A stretch of 64,000 nucleotides of DNA from Rhodococcus zopfii NBRC 100606 = JCM 9919 (GTDB lineage Bacteria; Actinomycetota; Actinomycetes; Mycobacteriales; Mycobacteriaceae). The notes under the pieces are model-generated. The model was not told the origin of the DNA, did not search any database, and was given only the letters and a program-made list of their open reading frames with translations. The stretch spans positions 1 through 64,000 of the forward strand of contig NZ_BCXI01000026.1 in assembly GCF_001895025.1 (NCBI RefSeq), given 5' to 3'. This document shows positions 48,083 through 59,519 of this stretch, in pieces; positions within the stretch are counted from its first letter, which is position 1, and the number at the start of each line of letters is the position of its first letter. The position numbers and the translations under genes were made by a program.

Positions 48083-48124
48083 GCAGGCCGGGGTCCGGTG
48101 GAGTTCCGGGCCCGGAGAACGACG

Positions 48125-48155
48125 AAGGCCGGGCCGTCGGCGACGACCCGGCCTT
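48125..48155. terminator. Bidirectional terminator
   Basis: AAGGCCGGG and complement, 13-base loop, followed by TTTGC; it lies between the convergent MBL and crp genes. Confidence 0.65.
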
Positions 48156-48166
48156 TGCGGTAGGTT

Positions 48167-48841
48167 CTAGCGAGCGCGGCGAGCGAGACGCTCGGAGTCC
48201 GAGATCAGCACGGACTTGCCCTCGAGACGCAGCCATCCGCGGTGCGCGAAGTCGGCGAGCGCCTTGTTCACGGTCTCGCGAGATGCACCGACGAGCTGTG
48301 CGATCTCTTCCTGCGTGAGGTCGTGGGTGACGCGCAGGGCACCGGCCTCCTGGGTGCCGAACCGCTGCGCGAGCTGCAGCAGCGCCTTGGCTACACGACC
48401 CGGAACGTCCGTGAAGATCAGGTCGGCGAGGTTGTTGTTGGTGCGGCGCAGCCGGCGGGCGAGCACGCGCAGCAGCTGCTCGGCGATCTCGGGACGCTGA
48501 TCGATCCACGCCTTGAGTGCGTCGCGGTCCATGCTCACCGCGCGCACCTCGGTGACGGTGGTCGCGGTGGAGGTGCGGGGACCCGGGTCGAAGATCGACA
48601 GCTCACCGAACATGTCCGACGGGCCCATGATCGTGAGGAGGTTCTCGCGGCCGTCCGGCGAGCGCCGGCCGATCTTCACCTTGCCGGAGACGATGATGTA
48701 CAGGCGGTCGCCGGGTTCACCTTCGTTGAAGATGACATGTCCGCGGGGAAAGTCGACAGGCTGAAGTTCCTTGATCAGCGCCGCTACCGCGGATGGCTCG
48801 ACTCCTTGGAAGATGCCTGCCCTGGTCAGGACGTCGTCCAC
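48167..48841 (-). CDS. crp: cAMP-responsive transcription factor CRP
   Basis: A 224-residue CRP/FNR regulator. The cyclic-nucleotide domain includes [17 protein letters not shown] with the phosphate-binding arginine; a long dimer helix and the helix-turn-helix [21 protein letters not shown] follow. It is nearly identical in layout to M. tuberculosis CRP (Rv3676, also 224 residues). I place the start at GTG 48839-48841, spaced 6 bases from AAGGAG, rather than at GTG 48847. It would control the CRP-like site before whiB4 and others. Confidence 0.93.
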   Translation of the reverse strand: MDDVLTRAGIFQGVEPSAVAALIKELQPVDFPRGHVIFNEGEPGDRLYIIVSGKVKIGRRSPDGRENLLTIMGPSDMFGELSIFDPGPRTSTATTVTEVRAVSMDRDALKAWIDQRPEIAEQLLRVLARRLRRTNNNLADLIFTDVPGRVAKALLQLAQRFGTQEAGALRVTHDLTQEEIAQLVGASRETVNKALADFAHRGWLRLEGKSVLISDSERLARRAR

Positions 48842-48872
48842 GTGCACTCCTTTTGGGAAATCTCATCGTCGT

Positions 48873-48887
48873 GTGCAGGTTCTGCAC
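48873..48887. promoter_or_regulatory. Palindrome upstream of crp
   Basis: GTGCAG-GTT-CTGCAC, 32 bases before the crp start. It resembles a CRP half-site pair but is one base wider than the consensus spacing; autoregulation is possible. Confidence 0.3.
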
Positions 48888-49032
48888 GTCTACGGGCATC
48901 CCGGACAGGTCACCTGCGAGGCGTACGGTTCCAAAGTCTACTGTGCTCGCGGTGCGCGCGAGTGACTGACACCACGAACTGGTCGTCGGGTGTCTGGCGT
49001 GCGGTACTGGATGCTACCGGCCGGTCACGTCG

Positions 49033-49305
49033 TCAGCTCGCCTGCCGGGCGTCCTCGTCCAGCGGAGAATCCTCCACCACGTGCGCGGCTTCGCTGTTCC
49101 GACGCCGGCGGTGCAGCCGGGCGAGAGCGTGAGGGAAACCCTCCCTGGCCAGGGTCGCGACGTCGTCGTGGCCGGCCCGGTTGAGGAAGTCCTCGACCTC
49201 CTGCTCACGGACCGACAGACGACTCAAGCGCGACTCGACCCGCTCCATGGCCAGTGCAAACAGCATCAAGAGCACCGGGAAGAGCACGACGGCAAGAGCT
49301 TGCAT
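49033..49305 (-). CDS. Small membrane protein (Rv3675-like)
   Basis: A 90-residue protein from ATG 49303-49305: one transmembrane helix at residues 2-20 (ALAVVLFPVLLMLFALAM), then an amphipathic acidic/basic region (ERVESRLSRLSVREQEVEDF) and a basic cluster. It lies between crp and nth as Rv3675 does in M. tuberculosis. There is a possible upstream start (49344). Function unknown. Confidence 0.7.
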   Translation of the reverse strand: MQALAVVLFPVLLMLFALAMERVESRLSRLSVREQEVEDFLNRAGHDDVATLAREGFPHALARLHRRRRNSEAAHVVEDSPLDEDARQAS

Positions 49306-49386
49306 ACCGGGAAGTAAACACGGGAAAGGTCTCAGAAGCGACACGGTCCGGGAGTGGTGTCCGTCCGTTTACGTACAGTGGTCCAG

Positions 49387-50172
49387 GTGCAAGCGACCCC
49401 GTCCGAGAGCCCCGAGGCGAGGCGTTCTCGCGCGTCCGGAAGTGCCCGCAAGCCGGAATCGCGCCTCGCGCTGGTGCGGCGGGCCCGCCGCATGAATCGG
49501 CAGCTCGCGGAGGCGTTCCCGCACGTGTACTGCGAACTGGACTTCACCACCCCCCTCGAACTGGCGGTCGCGACGATCCTGTCGGCGCAGTGCACCGATG
49601 TGCGGGTCAACCAGGTCACCCCGGCGCTGTTCGCCCGGTATCCGGACGCCCGCGCCTACGCCGAAGCCGAACGCACCGAACTCGAGGAGTACATCCGGTC
49701 GACCGGGTTCTACCGCAACAAGGCGAACTCCCTGATCGGGCTCGGCCAGGCCCTGCTCGAGCGGTTCGACGGCGAGATACCCGGCCGCATGCAAGACCTG
49801 GTGACCCTGCCGGGTATCGGCCGCAAGACCGCCAACGTGATCCTCGGCAACGCCTTCGCGGTGCCGGGCATCACCGTCGACACCCACTTCGCTCGCCTGG
49901 TGAACCGCTGGAAGTGGACCGACGAAACCGACCCGGTGAAGGTCGAGCACGCCGTCGGTGCCCTCATCGAACGCAAGGAGTGGACCCTGCTGTCGCACCG
50001 GGTGATCTTCCACGGCCGACGGGTCTGCCACGCGCGCAAGCCCGCCTGCGGCGTATGCGTGCTCGCGAAGGACTGCCCGTCCTACGGGATCGGCCCCACC
50101 GACCCGGCGACCGCCGCCGCGCTCGTGAAGGGCCCCGAGACGGAACATCTGCTCGAACTGGCCGGGCGGTGA
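49387..50172 (+). CDS. nth: Endonuclease III
   Basis: A 261-residue base-excision DNA glycosylase/AP lyase for oxidised pyrimidines. The helix-hairpin-helix is [12 protein letters not shown] with catalytic Lys147, Asp165 lies in ITVDTHFAR, and the 4Fe-4S cluster motif is C-x6-C-x2-C-x5-C ([17 protein letters not shown]). I start at GTG 49387 because a -10 box TACAGT ends 7 bases upstream (leaderless); GTG 49354 would add 11 residues. The N-terminal 35 residues are extra and disordered. First gene of a four-gene run to marP. Confidence 0.92.
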   Translation: MQATPSESPEARRSRASGSARKPESRLALVRRARRMNRQLAEAFPHVYCELDFTTPLELAVATILSAQCTDVRVNQVTPALFARYPDARAYAEAERTELEEYIRSTGFYRNKANSLIGLGQALLERFDGEIPGRMQDLVTLPGIGRKTANVILGNAFAVPGITVDTHFARLVNRWKWTDETDPVKVEHAVGALIERKEWTLLSHRVIFHGRRVCHARKPACGVCVLAKDCPSYGIGPTDPATAAALVKGPETEHLLELAGR

Positions 50173-50179
50173 CCCTGGA

Positions 50180-50842
50180 ATGAGATCGTCCAGTGCGGGG
50201 CGGTGGAGCCTCGCTGTCCTCGTCGTCGTCGTCGCCCTCATCGTGGCGATCTGGCCCCGCGACGCCGAAGCCCCGGATTCGGGCGGTTCCGGACGACCCA
50301 CCGGCACCGCCGCACCCGTCGACCGGCGGGCACAGGACGATGCGCAGGCGCTGGCACCGTTGCGCGCCGAGGCGAACCTGCAGCCGTGCCCGGCGCCGAC
50401 CGGCACCGAACCGGCGGGACCGCTCACGGGAATGACGTTCGAATGCGTGGGTGACGGCAGTTCGGTGGATTTGGCGGCCGCCCTGGCCGGCCGTCCCGCA
50501 ATCCTCAATCTCTGGGCGTGGTGGTGCGGGCCGTGCGCCGAAGAACTGCCCGTGCTGCAGGAGTACGCGCGCCGCGCCGGCGACCGCGTCGCACTCGTCA
50601 CCGTCCACACCGACCCGAACGAATCCAACGCGCTGTCCCGCCTCGTCGAATACGGGGTGCAGATCCCCGGGGTGCAGGACGGCTCGGCCCGCGTGCAGGC
50701 CGCGGTGGAGGCGCCGCCGGTGCTGCCGGTGACGGTGCTGGTCCGGCCGGACGGGTCGATCGCGAAGGTGCTTCCGCAGCCGTTCCGCAGCGTCGAGGAG
50801 ATCGCTGCCGCCGTCGAGACCCACCTGGGGGTGAGCATATGA
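50180..50842 (+). CDS. Membrane-anchored thioredoxin-like (TlpA) protein
   Basis: A 220-residue protein with an N-terminal signal anchor (about 9-26), a Pro/Gly linker and a thioredoxin fold with redox motif WWCGPC (about residue 115) and the cis-proline region (PPVLPVTVLV). It acts outside the membrane as a disulfide reductase or in cytochrome maturation. Two extra cysteines (LQPCPAP, FECVGD) may be another pair. It corresponds to Rv3673c. Start 7 bp after nth; it overlaps the next gene by ATGA. Confidence 0.87.
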   Translation: MRSSSAGRWSLAVLVVVVALIVAIWPRDAEAPDSGGSGRPTGTAAPVDRRAQDDAQALAPLRAEANLQPCPAPTGTEPAGPLTGMTFECVGDGSSVDLAAALAGRPAILNLWAWWCGPCAEELPVLQEYARRAGDRVALVTVHTDPNESNALSRLVEYGVQIPGVQDGSARVQAAVEAPPVLPVTVLVRPDGSIAKVLPQPFRSVEEIAAAVETHLGVSI

Positions 50843-51537
50843 CCCCGTACTGGCTCCGGCGTGTGGCCAGCCTCGTCCCGGGCGACCCGCACGGTGTCAA
50901 TCCGATCCTGGACCGGCGGCCCCCGCGGGGCAGCAGCGTGCGCCCCGCCTCGGTCCTCGTGCTGTTCGGTGGCTCCGCCGTCCCGGACCCGCTCGCGCGC
51001 GGCGGACTGCCCGCCGACGCCGACGTGTTGCTCACCCAGCGCGCACCGACGCTGCGGCAGCACAGCGGTCAGGTCGCGTTCCCGGGCGGCGCCGCCGATC
51101 CCGAGGACGACGGGCCGGTCCGCACCGCCCTGCGCGAGGCACAGGAGGAAACAGGGCTCGAACCGGCCGGCGTGCAACCGCTGACCGTGCTGCCGGAGAT
51201 CTTCATCCCCCCGTCCGGGTTCGATGTCACCCCGGTGGTCGCGTACTGGGAACGACCCAGCCCGATCGGCGTCGTCGATCCGGGTGAGGCGGCGCGCGTC
51301 GTGCGGGTCCCGCTGCGCGACCTGCTGAACCCGGACAATCGCTTCCAGGTCCGTCACTCGCGCGGCTACCAGGGCCCGGCCTTCCAGGTCGACGGCATGC
51401 TGGTGTGGGGTTTCACCGCCGGTGTGCTCGCCGGTCTGTTCGCGGTGTCGGGCTGGGAAATCGAGTGGGATCACCGGGACGTGCGCGACTTCGACGTCGC
51501 GCTCGCCGAGCTGGAGACAGGAGTCGTCGAACCGTGA
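50839..51537 (+). CDS. NUDIX hydrolase, CoA-pyrophosphatase-like
   Basis: A 232-residue NUDIX enzyme. The Nudix box is FPGGAADPEDDGPVRTALREAQEETGL, split here as GGAADPEDD and REAQEETGL, with an upstream LRQHSGQVAFPGG segment typical of the CoA-diphosphatase subfamily (NudL/Rv3672c). It would hydrolyse CoA or acyl-CoA to phosphopantetheine. Overlaps both neighbours (ATGA upstream, GTGA downstream). Confidence 0.87.
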   Translation: MTPYWLRRVASLVPGDPHGVNPILDRRPPRGSSVRPASVLVLFGGSAVPDPLARGGLPADADVLLTQRAPTLRQHSGQVAFPGGAADPEDDGPVRTALREAQEETGLEPAGVQPLTVLPEIFIPPSGFDVTPVVAYWERPSPIGVVDPGEAARVVRVPLRDLLNPDNRFQVRHSRGYQGPAFQVDGMLVWGFTAGVLAGLFAVSGWEIEWDHRDVRDFDVALAELETGVVEP

Positions 51538-52724
51538 CCGGATCCGGGTGGATCGACCTGATCATCGTGCTGGTGGTCGTCGTCGCGGTGTCGTCGGGAT
51601 TGCGCCAGGGCGCGGTCGCGTCGGCACTGGCGTTCTTCGGGGTGGTGCTCGGCGCGGTCGCCGGCATCCTCATCGCCCCGCACGTGCTGGTGCACGTCGA
51701 CGAGGGCAACACGCGGCTGCTCGCCGGGGTCGCGCTCATCGTGGTGCTGGTCATCGTCGGTGAGGTCGCCGGGATGGTGCTCGGCCGGGCCGCCCGCAGC
51801 AGCATGCACAGTCCCGTTGCCCGCAGCGTGGACAGTGTGGTCGGGGCGGTCCTGCAGGCCGGTGCGGTGCTCGTCGCCGCGTGGCTGCTGGCGATTCCGC
51901 TGACCGCGTCCACCCAGACCCAGTTGTCCGCCGCGGTCCGCGGTTCCCACGTTCTCGGCGCGGTCGACGAGATCGCACCGGACTGGATGCGCACCATCCC
52001 ACGCGAGTTCTCGGCGTTGCTGGACACCTCGGGTCTGCCCGAGGTGATCGGGCCGTTCGGCCGCACCCCCATCACCGAGGTCGAGCCGCCCGACGGGACG
52101 CTGCTCGCCAGCCCGGTTCCGGTCGCCCTGCAGTCGAGTGTACTGCGGATCAACGGCATCGCCCCGAGCTGCCAGAAGGCGCTCGAGGGTTCCGGATTCG
52201 TGGTCGCTCCCGAACGTGTCATGACCAACGCACACGTCGTCGCGGGAACGACGGCGGTGACGGTGGAGACCGCGGAGGGACCGCTCGACGCGGAGGTCGT
52301 GCTGTTCGATCCCGCGGTCGACGTCGCGATCCTCGCGGTCCCCGGCCTGTCCTCCGAGCCGCTGCTCTTCGCGGACGGCACCGCCGAGTCCGGCACCAGC
52401 GCGATCGTCCTCGGGTATCCCGGGGGCGGGCCGTACACGGCGAGCGCGGCGCGGGTGCGCGAGTCGCTGCAATTGCAGGGACCCGACATCTACCGCGCCG
52501 GCACCGTCGAGCGTGAGGTGTACACGGTCCGCGGTTCGATCCGGCAGGGAAACTCCGGTGGACCGCTCGTGGACGAGGAGGGTCGGGTCCTCGGCGTCGT
52601 GTTCGGTGCCGCCGTCGACGACACGGACACCGGATTCGCGCTCACGGCCGACGAGGTGAGCCGTCAGCTCGCGATGGCCGGATCGTCGGTCATCGCGGTC
52701 GAGACCGGCGCCTGCATCGTCTGA
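51534..52724 (+). CDS. marP: Membrane serine protease MarP
   Basis: A 396-residue protein. Four transmembrane helices (about 1-130, colicin-V-production-like) precede a periplasmic chymotrypsin-fold protease. The triad lies in VMTNAHVVAG (His), PAVDVAIL (Asp) and RQGNSGGPLV (Ser). Two cysteines (APSCQKAL and the C-terminal ETGACIV) match the disulfide that controls the M. tuberculosis Rv3671c protease, needed for acid resistance. Start is GTG 51534 overlapping the NUDIX stop. Confidence 0.92.
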   Translation: MTGSGWIDLIIVLVVVVAVSSGLRQGAVASALAFFGVVLGAVAGILIAPHVLVHVDEGNTRLLAGVALIVVLVIVGEVAGMVLGRAARSSMHSPVARSVDSVVGAVLQAGAVLVAAWLLAIPLTASTQTQLSAAVRGSHVLGAVDEIAPDWMRTIPREFSALLDTSGLPEVIGPFGRTPITEVEPPDGTLLASPVPVALQSSVLRINGIAPSCQKALEGSGFVVAPERVMTNAHVVAGTTAVTVETAEGPLDAEVVLFDPAVDVAILAVPGLSSEPLLFADGTAESGTSAIVLGYPGGGPYTASAARVRESLQLQGPDIYRAGTVEREVYTVRGSIRQGNSGGPLVDEEGRVLGVVFGAAVDDTDTGFALTADEVSRQLAMAGSSVIAVETGACIV

Positions 52725-52743
52725 TTCTCGGAGCGCGGCCGGC

Positions 52744-53688
52744 TCAGAGCGCGGCGGCGAAGTCGAGCAGCATGCCGGTGACGGCCTCGGGCCGCTCCTG
52801 GTGCGGGTAGTGGCCGGCGCCGTCGACGAACTTCAGGACGCGGTCGGGCGCGTAGCGAGAGCATCGGCGCACCGTGGAGGCCATCACGTACGGGTCCAGC
52901 ATGCCGTGCAGCTGCAGAACCGGCAGGGTCAGCGGAACATCCATCGCCTTGATGAACCGGCGGCCGTCCGGGCGCCACTGGCTGCGGAACGCCCAGCGCT
53001 GGTATTCGAGGGTCGAGTGGGCGACGCCGGGGATGCGGATCGCCGAGCGGAGTTTCTGCGCGACCTCCGCGAACTCGGGGGAGTTCGGCCAGTCGGGTCC
53101 CGAACGGGCCCGAAGGAGGTGTTCGATCTCGGCTCCGCCGTCGCGGACGAGCAGCTTCTCGGGCCGCCACGGAATCTGGTAGTCCAGGAACGTCGGCAGT
53201 AGCGCCTTCCGCTGGGCCCGATCGTGCAGGGTGGCGTCGCGCAGGGAGATCGGATGCGGCGAATCGACGACGGCGATCGCCCGGACCGAGCCCGGATGCA
53301 GGATCGCGGTGGCCCAGCACACCAGGCCGCCGTCGGCATGACCGACGAGCACCGCGTCGGTGTAACCGAGTGCGCGGACGAGACCTGCGATGTCCGCGGA
53401 CAGGGTCCAGCCGTCGTAGCCCCGGGGCGGTTTGTCGGTGTCGCCGTAGCCGCGCAGGTCCACCGCGACGGCCCGGAAACCGACCTCGGCGAACGCGGTC
53501 AGCTGGTGCCGCCACGTCCACCACAGGTCGGCGAAGCCGTGCAGGAACACGACCAGCGGGGCGTCGGGATCGGTGGGACCGATTTCGGCGGCATGCAGAC
53601 GGATACCGTTCGCATGGATGTCACGATGCGTCCACGGTCCGGGATACCGGACCGTGGACGGATCGGGGAGAGACACGGTGTCGAGCAC
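52744..53688 (-). CDS. ephE: Alpha/beta-hydrolase, epoxide-hydrolase-like (EphE)
   Basis: A 314-residue alpha/beta-hydrolase with oxyanion motif FLHGFADLWWTW, nucleophile elbow VGHADGG (Asp nucleophile, as in epoxide hydrolases and dehalogenases) and catalytic His in GAGHYPHQERPEAV. The position beside marP equals EphE (Rv3670). GTG start at 53686-53688. The lid tyrosines of epoxide hydrolases (RYQ, QIPW region) cannot be confirmed by eye. Substrate unknown. Confidence 0.85.
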   Translation of the reverse strand: MLDTVSLPDPSTVRYPGPWTHRDIHANGIRLHAAEIGPTDPDAPLVVFLHGFADLWWTWRHQLTAFAEVGFRAVAVDLRGYGDTDKPPRGYDGWTLSADIAGLVRALGYTDAVLVGHADGGLVCWATAILHPGSVRAIAVVDSPHPISLRDATLHDRAQRKALLPTFLDYQIPWRPEKLLVRDGGAEIEHLLRARSGPDWPNSPEFAEVAQKLRSAIRIPGVAHSTLEYQRWAFRSQWRPDGRRFIKAMDVPLTLPVLQLHGMLDPYVMASTVRRCSRYAPDRVLKFVDGAGHYPHQERPEAVTGMLLDFAAAL

Positions 53689-53697
53689 GGTCGCGGG

Positions 53698-54198
53698 TCA
53701 GCGCGCGTGCCGGGGGCTGACGCCGGGGACGGGCTCCTCGTGCAGCGGCAGGACGGACTTCGCCTGCTTGAGCGAGTCGATCGTCTTGTTCGGCGCGCGC
53801 AGCTTGCGTACCCGCAGATAACCGATCAGGGCGAAGATCGCCGTGACCACCACCATGATCAGGAAGACGATGAGGAACGCCAGCCACCGGGCGACCCACA
53901 CGTCGAGCAGTTCGGCCAGGAAGAAAAAGAAGAAGAACGAGCTGAAGATCAGCACCGCGAGCGCGAGGATGAAGAACAGGCTGCCCTGCAGGCCCTTCTT
54001 GACCTCGCCGGTGACCTCGGCCTTGGCGAGCTCGACCTCGGCGCGGAACAGCGTCGACACCTGCGCGGTCGCGTCACGGACCAGGTCGCCGATGCTCGCG
54101 TCCTTGGGGGTCGGGGCGTGCACTTCGGTCAGCGGGATGGACGAGATACTGGTCGGTGCGCCGTCGCCTGGCTTCCGATTCCCGTTCGTGACGCTCAC
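53698..54198 (-). CDS. Holin-X-like membrane protein (Rv3669 type)
   Basis: A 166-residue protein with a helical N-terminal segment (DLVRDATAQVSTLFRAEVELAKAEV, given in part) and two transmembrane helices (about 70-95, with a run of phenylalanines, and 100-125). This is the actinobacterial Holin-X/phage-holin superfamily fold, which is not proof of lysis activity. The GTG start overlaps the nhaA stop (GTGA), so it is coupled to nhaA, and 9 bp separate it from ephE. Confidence 0.82.
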   Translation of the reverse strand: MSVTNGNRKPGDGAPTSISSIPLTEVHAPTPKDASIGDLVRDATAQVSTLFRAEVELAKAEVTGEVKKGLQGSLFFILALAVLIFSSFFFFFFLAELLDVWVARWLAFLIVFLIMVVVTAIFALIGYLRVRKLRAPNKTIDSLKQAKSVLPLHEEPVPGVSPRHAR

Positions 54199-55418
54199 TT
54201 GTCGACCCCTCCAATTGTCTCGTCCGGTTGACGGTGGGCTCGCCCACGCCGTAACAGTAGCGTCGAACCCAGCAGCGACGCGATCAATGAGGTGACGAGA
54301 ACCGCGGCCTTCGCGATGTCCGCCTGATCCCCGTCCCCGAGCGCAAGGTCCGCGACGAGCAGGCTCACGGTGAATCCGATCGCGCCGAGCACCGCGAGGG
54401 CGAGCAGATCCCCCCATTGCAGTCCGGTCGGTCGCGTCGCGATCCCGAGTCGGATCGCGACCCACGACGTGCCGAAGATGCCGACGATCTTGCCGACGAT
54501 CAGACCCAGCACGATCGACAGGCCCACCGGCGTCGTGAACACCGCCCCGAGTGCCTCCGTGCCCAGCGGCACCCCGGACGCGAACAGCGCGAACAGCGGC
54601 ACACACAGGCCGGCCGACCACGGCTGGATGCGATGTGACAGCCGCTCGGCGGGTGCCGCCGACTCACCCGGATCGGTGTGTACCCGAGTGAGCACCCCGA
54701 GGAGCACCCCGGCGATCGTCGCGTGGATCCCGGACTGGTGCACGGCGAACCAGGTCAGCGCGGCCAGCGGCACATACAGGAGCGGGGTGGTCACGCGCCG
54801 GTGCTGGGCGAACCAGTACAGGACGGCACAGGCTGTGGTCGCGGCGAGCCACAGCAGCGAGATCGTCGATGTGAACAGGATCGCGATCAGTCCGATTCCG
54901 ATGAGGTCGTCGACGACGGCGAGGCTGAGCAGGAACACCCGGGCGGTGGTGGGGATGCGGGATCCGGTCAGCGCGAGCACCCCCAGCGCGAACGCGATGT
55001 CGGTGGCCACAGGGATCGCCCAGGCCCGTTCGAGGCCGGGGGTTCCCCACCCGATCGTCGCGGCGATGGCGGCCGGGAACAGGACGCCGCCGACCGCGGC
55101 GAGGACCGGCAGCAGCGCCTTCTTCCGGTCGGCCAGTTCTCCGACGACGAGTTCGCGTTTGAGTTCGAGGCCGGCGATGAAGAAGAACACCGCGAGCAGG
55201 CCGTCCTGGGCCCAGGTGCCGACGGTGAGGTTCAGGTGAAGGGAGGCGGGGCCGACGGTGAAGTCCCGCAACGCCTCGTAGGCCGGTGAGAAGGGCGAGT
55301 TCGCCCAGACGACCGCGATCGCGGCGGCAACCAGGAGGATCGAACCACCGACGGTTTCGGTGCGGAGGTATCTGGTGAGCTCGGTGCTCCACGGCGCGGA
55401 GCCGGGCGTCTGGGACAC
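54195..55418 (-). CDS. nhaA: Na+/H+ antiporter NhaA
   Basis: A 407-residue antiporter from GTG 55416-55418 (GAAAGG 8 bases upstream). The paired aspartates of the ion site are in LAVVDDLIGIG, the unwound helices IV/XI are recognisable (ATDIAFALGVLAL; GAIGFTVSLLVADLAL), and there are 12 predicted helices. It exports sodium with proton import and serves pH and salt balance. It is placed between Holin-X and the protease, where M. tuberculosis has no nhaA, so this is a lineage-specific insertion. Confidence 0.93.
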   Translation of the reverse strand: MSQTPGSAPWSTELTRYLRTETVGGSILLVAAAIAVVWANSPFSPAYEALRDFTVGPASLHLNLTVGTWAQDGLLAVFFFIAGLELKRELVVGELADRKKALLPVLAAVGGVLFPAAIAATIGWGTPGLERAWAIPVATDIAFALGVLALTGSRIPTTARVFLLSLAVVDDLIGIGLIAILFTSTISLLWLAATTACAVLYWFAQHRRVTTPLLYVPLAALTWFAVHQSGIHATIAGVLLGVLTRVHTDPGESAAPAERLSHRIQPWSAGLCVPLFALFASGVPLGTEALGAVFTTPVGLSIVLGLIVGKIVGIFGTSWVAIRLGIATRPTGLQWGDLLALAVLGAIGFTVSLLVADLALGDGDQADIAKAAVLVTSLIASLLGSTLLLRRGRAHRQPDETIGGVDK

Positions 55419-55591
55419 GGGTGACCTTTCGTTCGGAAATCGGTACGGCTGCAGAATCGCCGACCAGACTTCCCGGCACACCTGCCGCCGATCCTAGCGG
55501 TGCCGGGTGGCTCGGGCATTGCGGCTCGATCGCCATTCATGCACTCGGCCCCCGATCCGACAGGACCGGGGGCCGAGTGCGTGGACGGGAG

Positions 55592-57094
55592 TTACCCGAT
55601 CCGTTGCCCGCAGTTGGAGCAGAAGTTCTCGCTGTCGCGGCGTTCGGTTCCACAGGAGGGGCAGAACCGGCCGCCCTGCGTCGCCGGCGCGGGAGTCGCG
55701 GGCGGGACGTCGTATCCCGGGGCGCCTTGCTGAGGCTGAGGTGCGTAGCCGCCGGGCCCGGCAGGCGGAGCGAATCCCGCGGGCGGCGCCCCGAAACCTC
55801 CGGGCCCGCCCTGCTGCGGTCCCATCCCGGCCGGGCCGGGCGGAACCGGACCGCCGGGGACGCCATGGAACCCGGCCGCGACCGGGACCGGAGTACGGCG
55901 GCGACTGCGCAGGATCAGGAACCCACCGAGGGCGGCGATCACCAGGACCGCGACCGCGACGCCGCCGAGGATCAACGGCAGCGACGACGACGAGGCCGGG
56001 GATGCCGACACGTCGCCGTGCTGGTCGCGCAGGCGGACGGCGTCGGACTTGAGCCCGGAGATGCCGGGGTACTCCGGGGACATGGCCAGCACCGACTCGA
56101 AGCCCTCGATGGCCTCGGAGTAGCGCCCGTCGTAGTAGGCGGCGAGGGCGTCGCGATAGCGCTCGTCGGCGGCGCCCAGCTGAGCGGTGATGCCGCGGGC
56201 GGCGAGCAGTTCCTCGAGTCCGCTCGACGGTGCGATGAAGTTGAACGCCTGGCTTTCACCGGACGGGCCGAAGCTGTTCACGCCGATGACACGACCTTCG
56301 AGGTCGACGGTGGGTCCGCCGCTCATGCCGCCGGACAGGGCGGCGTCGGTTTCGTAGAACGGGACCGTGCCGGAGGTCTTCTTCGCGCTGACCTTGCCGC
56401 TCTTGTTCGTCGGTTCGAGACTCGGGTCGGTGACCTGTTCGGTGCTGCCCGGGAAGCCGACGGACAGGACGGGTGTTCCGATCGCGACATCGTCGTCGGT
56501 GGCGAGCAGCGCGGAGGGCAGGTCGTCGCGCTGCACCTTGAGTAGCGCCACGTCGCCCTGCTCGAGCGGGCGATATTCGATGACGCTGGCGGGCAAGCGT
56601 GTTCCCGAGGTGCCTTCGCCGAACAGTACCGCCATTTCGAGTGCCGGGTCGGATCCGCCCTTCTCGCCCTCGACGGTGAAGCTGCCGTCGACGAACGCGG
56701 CGAGCTCCTCGGGAGTCCAGTCCGTGTTCGCGGCGTAGATATCGCCGAAGGCGGCGTCGAGGATCATGGTGCGGAGGTCGTCCACGCAGTGCCCGGCCGT
56801 CGCGACCCACCCGTCGGGGTTCACGACGAAGCCCGTGCAGGTCCAGCTGGCCTCGTAGGGCGCGGTGTCGAACAGTTCGCCGTCGGGCATGCGCACCCAT
56901 CCGGTCGCCGTGCCCTCGAGGTACACGGTGGCGGGCCGGATCAGGGCCGCTGCGCGTTGCTCCGGGTTGGCCGCGGGGCGAGTGTCCGGGGTGTCCTGTG
57001 CGAGTGCGGCGCCCGGGAATGCACTGAACAGGCCGAGCGCGAGTACTGAGCACGCGGCGAGCCGGCGTGAGAAGCGGTGTCCTGATCCGGACAT
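55592..57094 (-). CDS. Secreted/membrane trypsin-like protease with zinc ribbon (Rv3668c-like)
   Basis: A 500-residue protein. Signal peptide to about residue 33, trypsin-fold domain with VATAGHCVDD (His) and DAALSGGMSGGPTV (Ser), one transmembrane helix (about 370-393), a Pro/Gly-rich cytoplasmic linker, and a C-terminal zinc ribbon CPSCG ... CSNCG. So a protease outside is linked to a metal-binding tail inside. GGAGG precedes ATG 57092-57094. It corresponds to Rv3668c; role possibly envelope stress. Confidence 0.85.
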   Translation of the reverse strand: MSGSGHRFSRRLAACSVLALGLFSAFPGAALAQDTPDTRPAANPEQRAAALIRPATVYLEGTATGWVRMPDGELFDTAPYEASWTCTGFVVNPDGWVATAGHCVDDLRTMILDAAFGDIYAANTDWTPEELAAFVDGSFTVEGEKGGSDPALEMAVLFGEGTSGTRLPASVIEYRPLEQGDVALLKVQRDDLPSALLATDDDVAIGTPVLSVGFPGSTEQVTDPSLEPTNKSGKVSAKKTSGTVPFYETDAALSGGMSGGPTVDLEGRVIGVNSFGPSGESQAFNFIAPSSGLEELLAARGITAQLGAADERYRDALAAYYDGRYSEAIEGFESVLAMSPEYPGISGLKSDAVRLRDQHGDVSASPASSSSLPLILGGVAVAVLVIAALGGFLILRSRRRTPVPVAAGFHGVPGGPVPPGPAGMGPQQGGPGGFGAPPAGFAPPAGPGGYAPQPQQGAPGYDVPPATPAPATQGGRFCPSCGTERRDSENFCSNCGQRIG

Positions 57095-57325
57095 GGGTCC
57101 TCCGAAGAGACAGTGATGGTGCGACATAGTTTGCAACTGCCCCACAACATTGTGAGCATTGGTAACTATTGCGGGACAACGGCGTTCGATTGCCGGCACA
57201 GCGTATGCCCACCGAGGGAATGGGCGAAACCGGCAAATCGAAGAGTGGTTCAGATTCTAAACCGGAATTGAAGAAGTCTGTGACAAGTCATCGGTAACGC
57301 TGGGAAAAATGAGTACAAATACGTA

Positions 57326-57360
57326 GACGCGGCCCGCCCCCGGAAGGGGCGGGCCGCGTC
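57326..57360. terminator. acs terminator, 15-bp perfect stem
   Basis: GACGCGGCCCGCCCC and its exact complement with a 5-base loop, 20 bases after the acs stop. It separates acs from the protease gene; both are on the minus strand. Confidence 0.75.
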
Positions 57361-57380
57361 GTGGACAGGTGCTGCCGCGG

Positions 57381-59315
<1,935 letters not shown>

Positions 59316-59519
59316 GATGCCGGGGCCTCTTTCCGGGGGTGTGCGAAACGAATCGGGCTCAAGTGAGCGTAGTCACCTGTGACGGGGATCGCACCGTTGC
59401 ATGGACTTGCAACCTGGTCACTTGCGCCGATCGGTCGGTGTCGCGCGACGGATGGTCGGCTGTGTCGACGAACGGACCGCCGGCCGGGATTCGGTGCCGG
59501 AGCGGTAGCGTCGTCAGAC

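Noticed and set aside
53698-54198. Prophage holin
   Set aside because: The fold is the chromosomal Holin-X type conserved beside marP/ephE; no phage genes are near.
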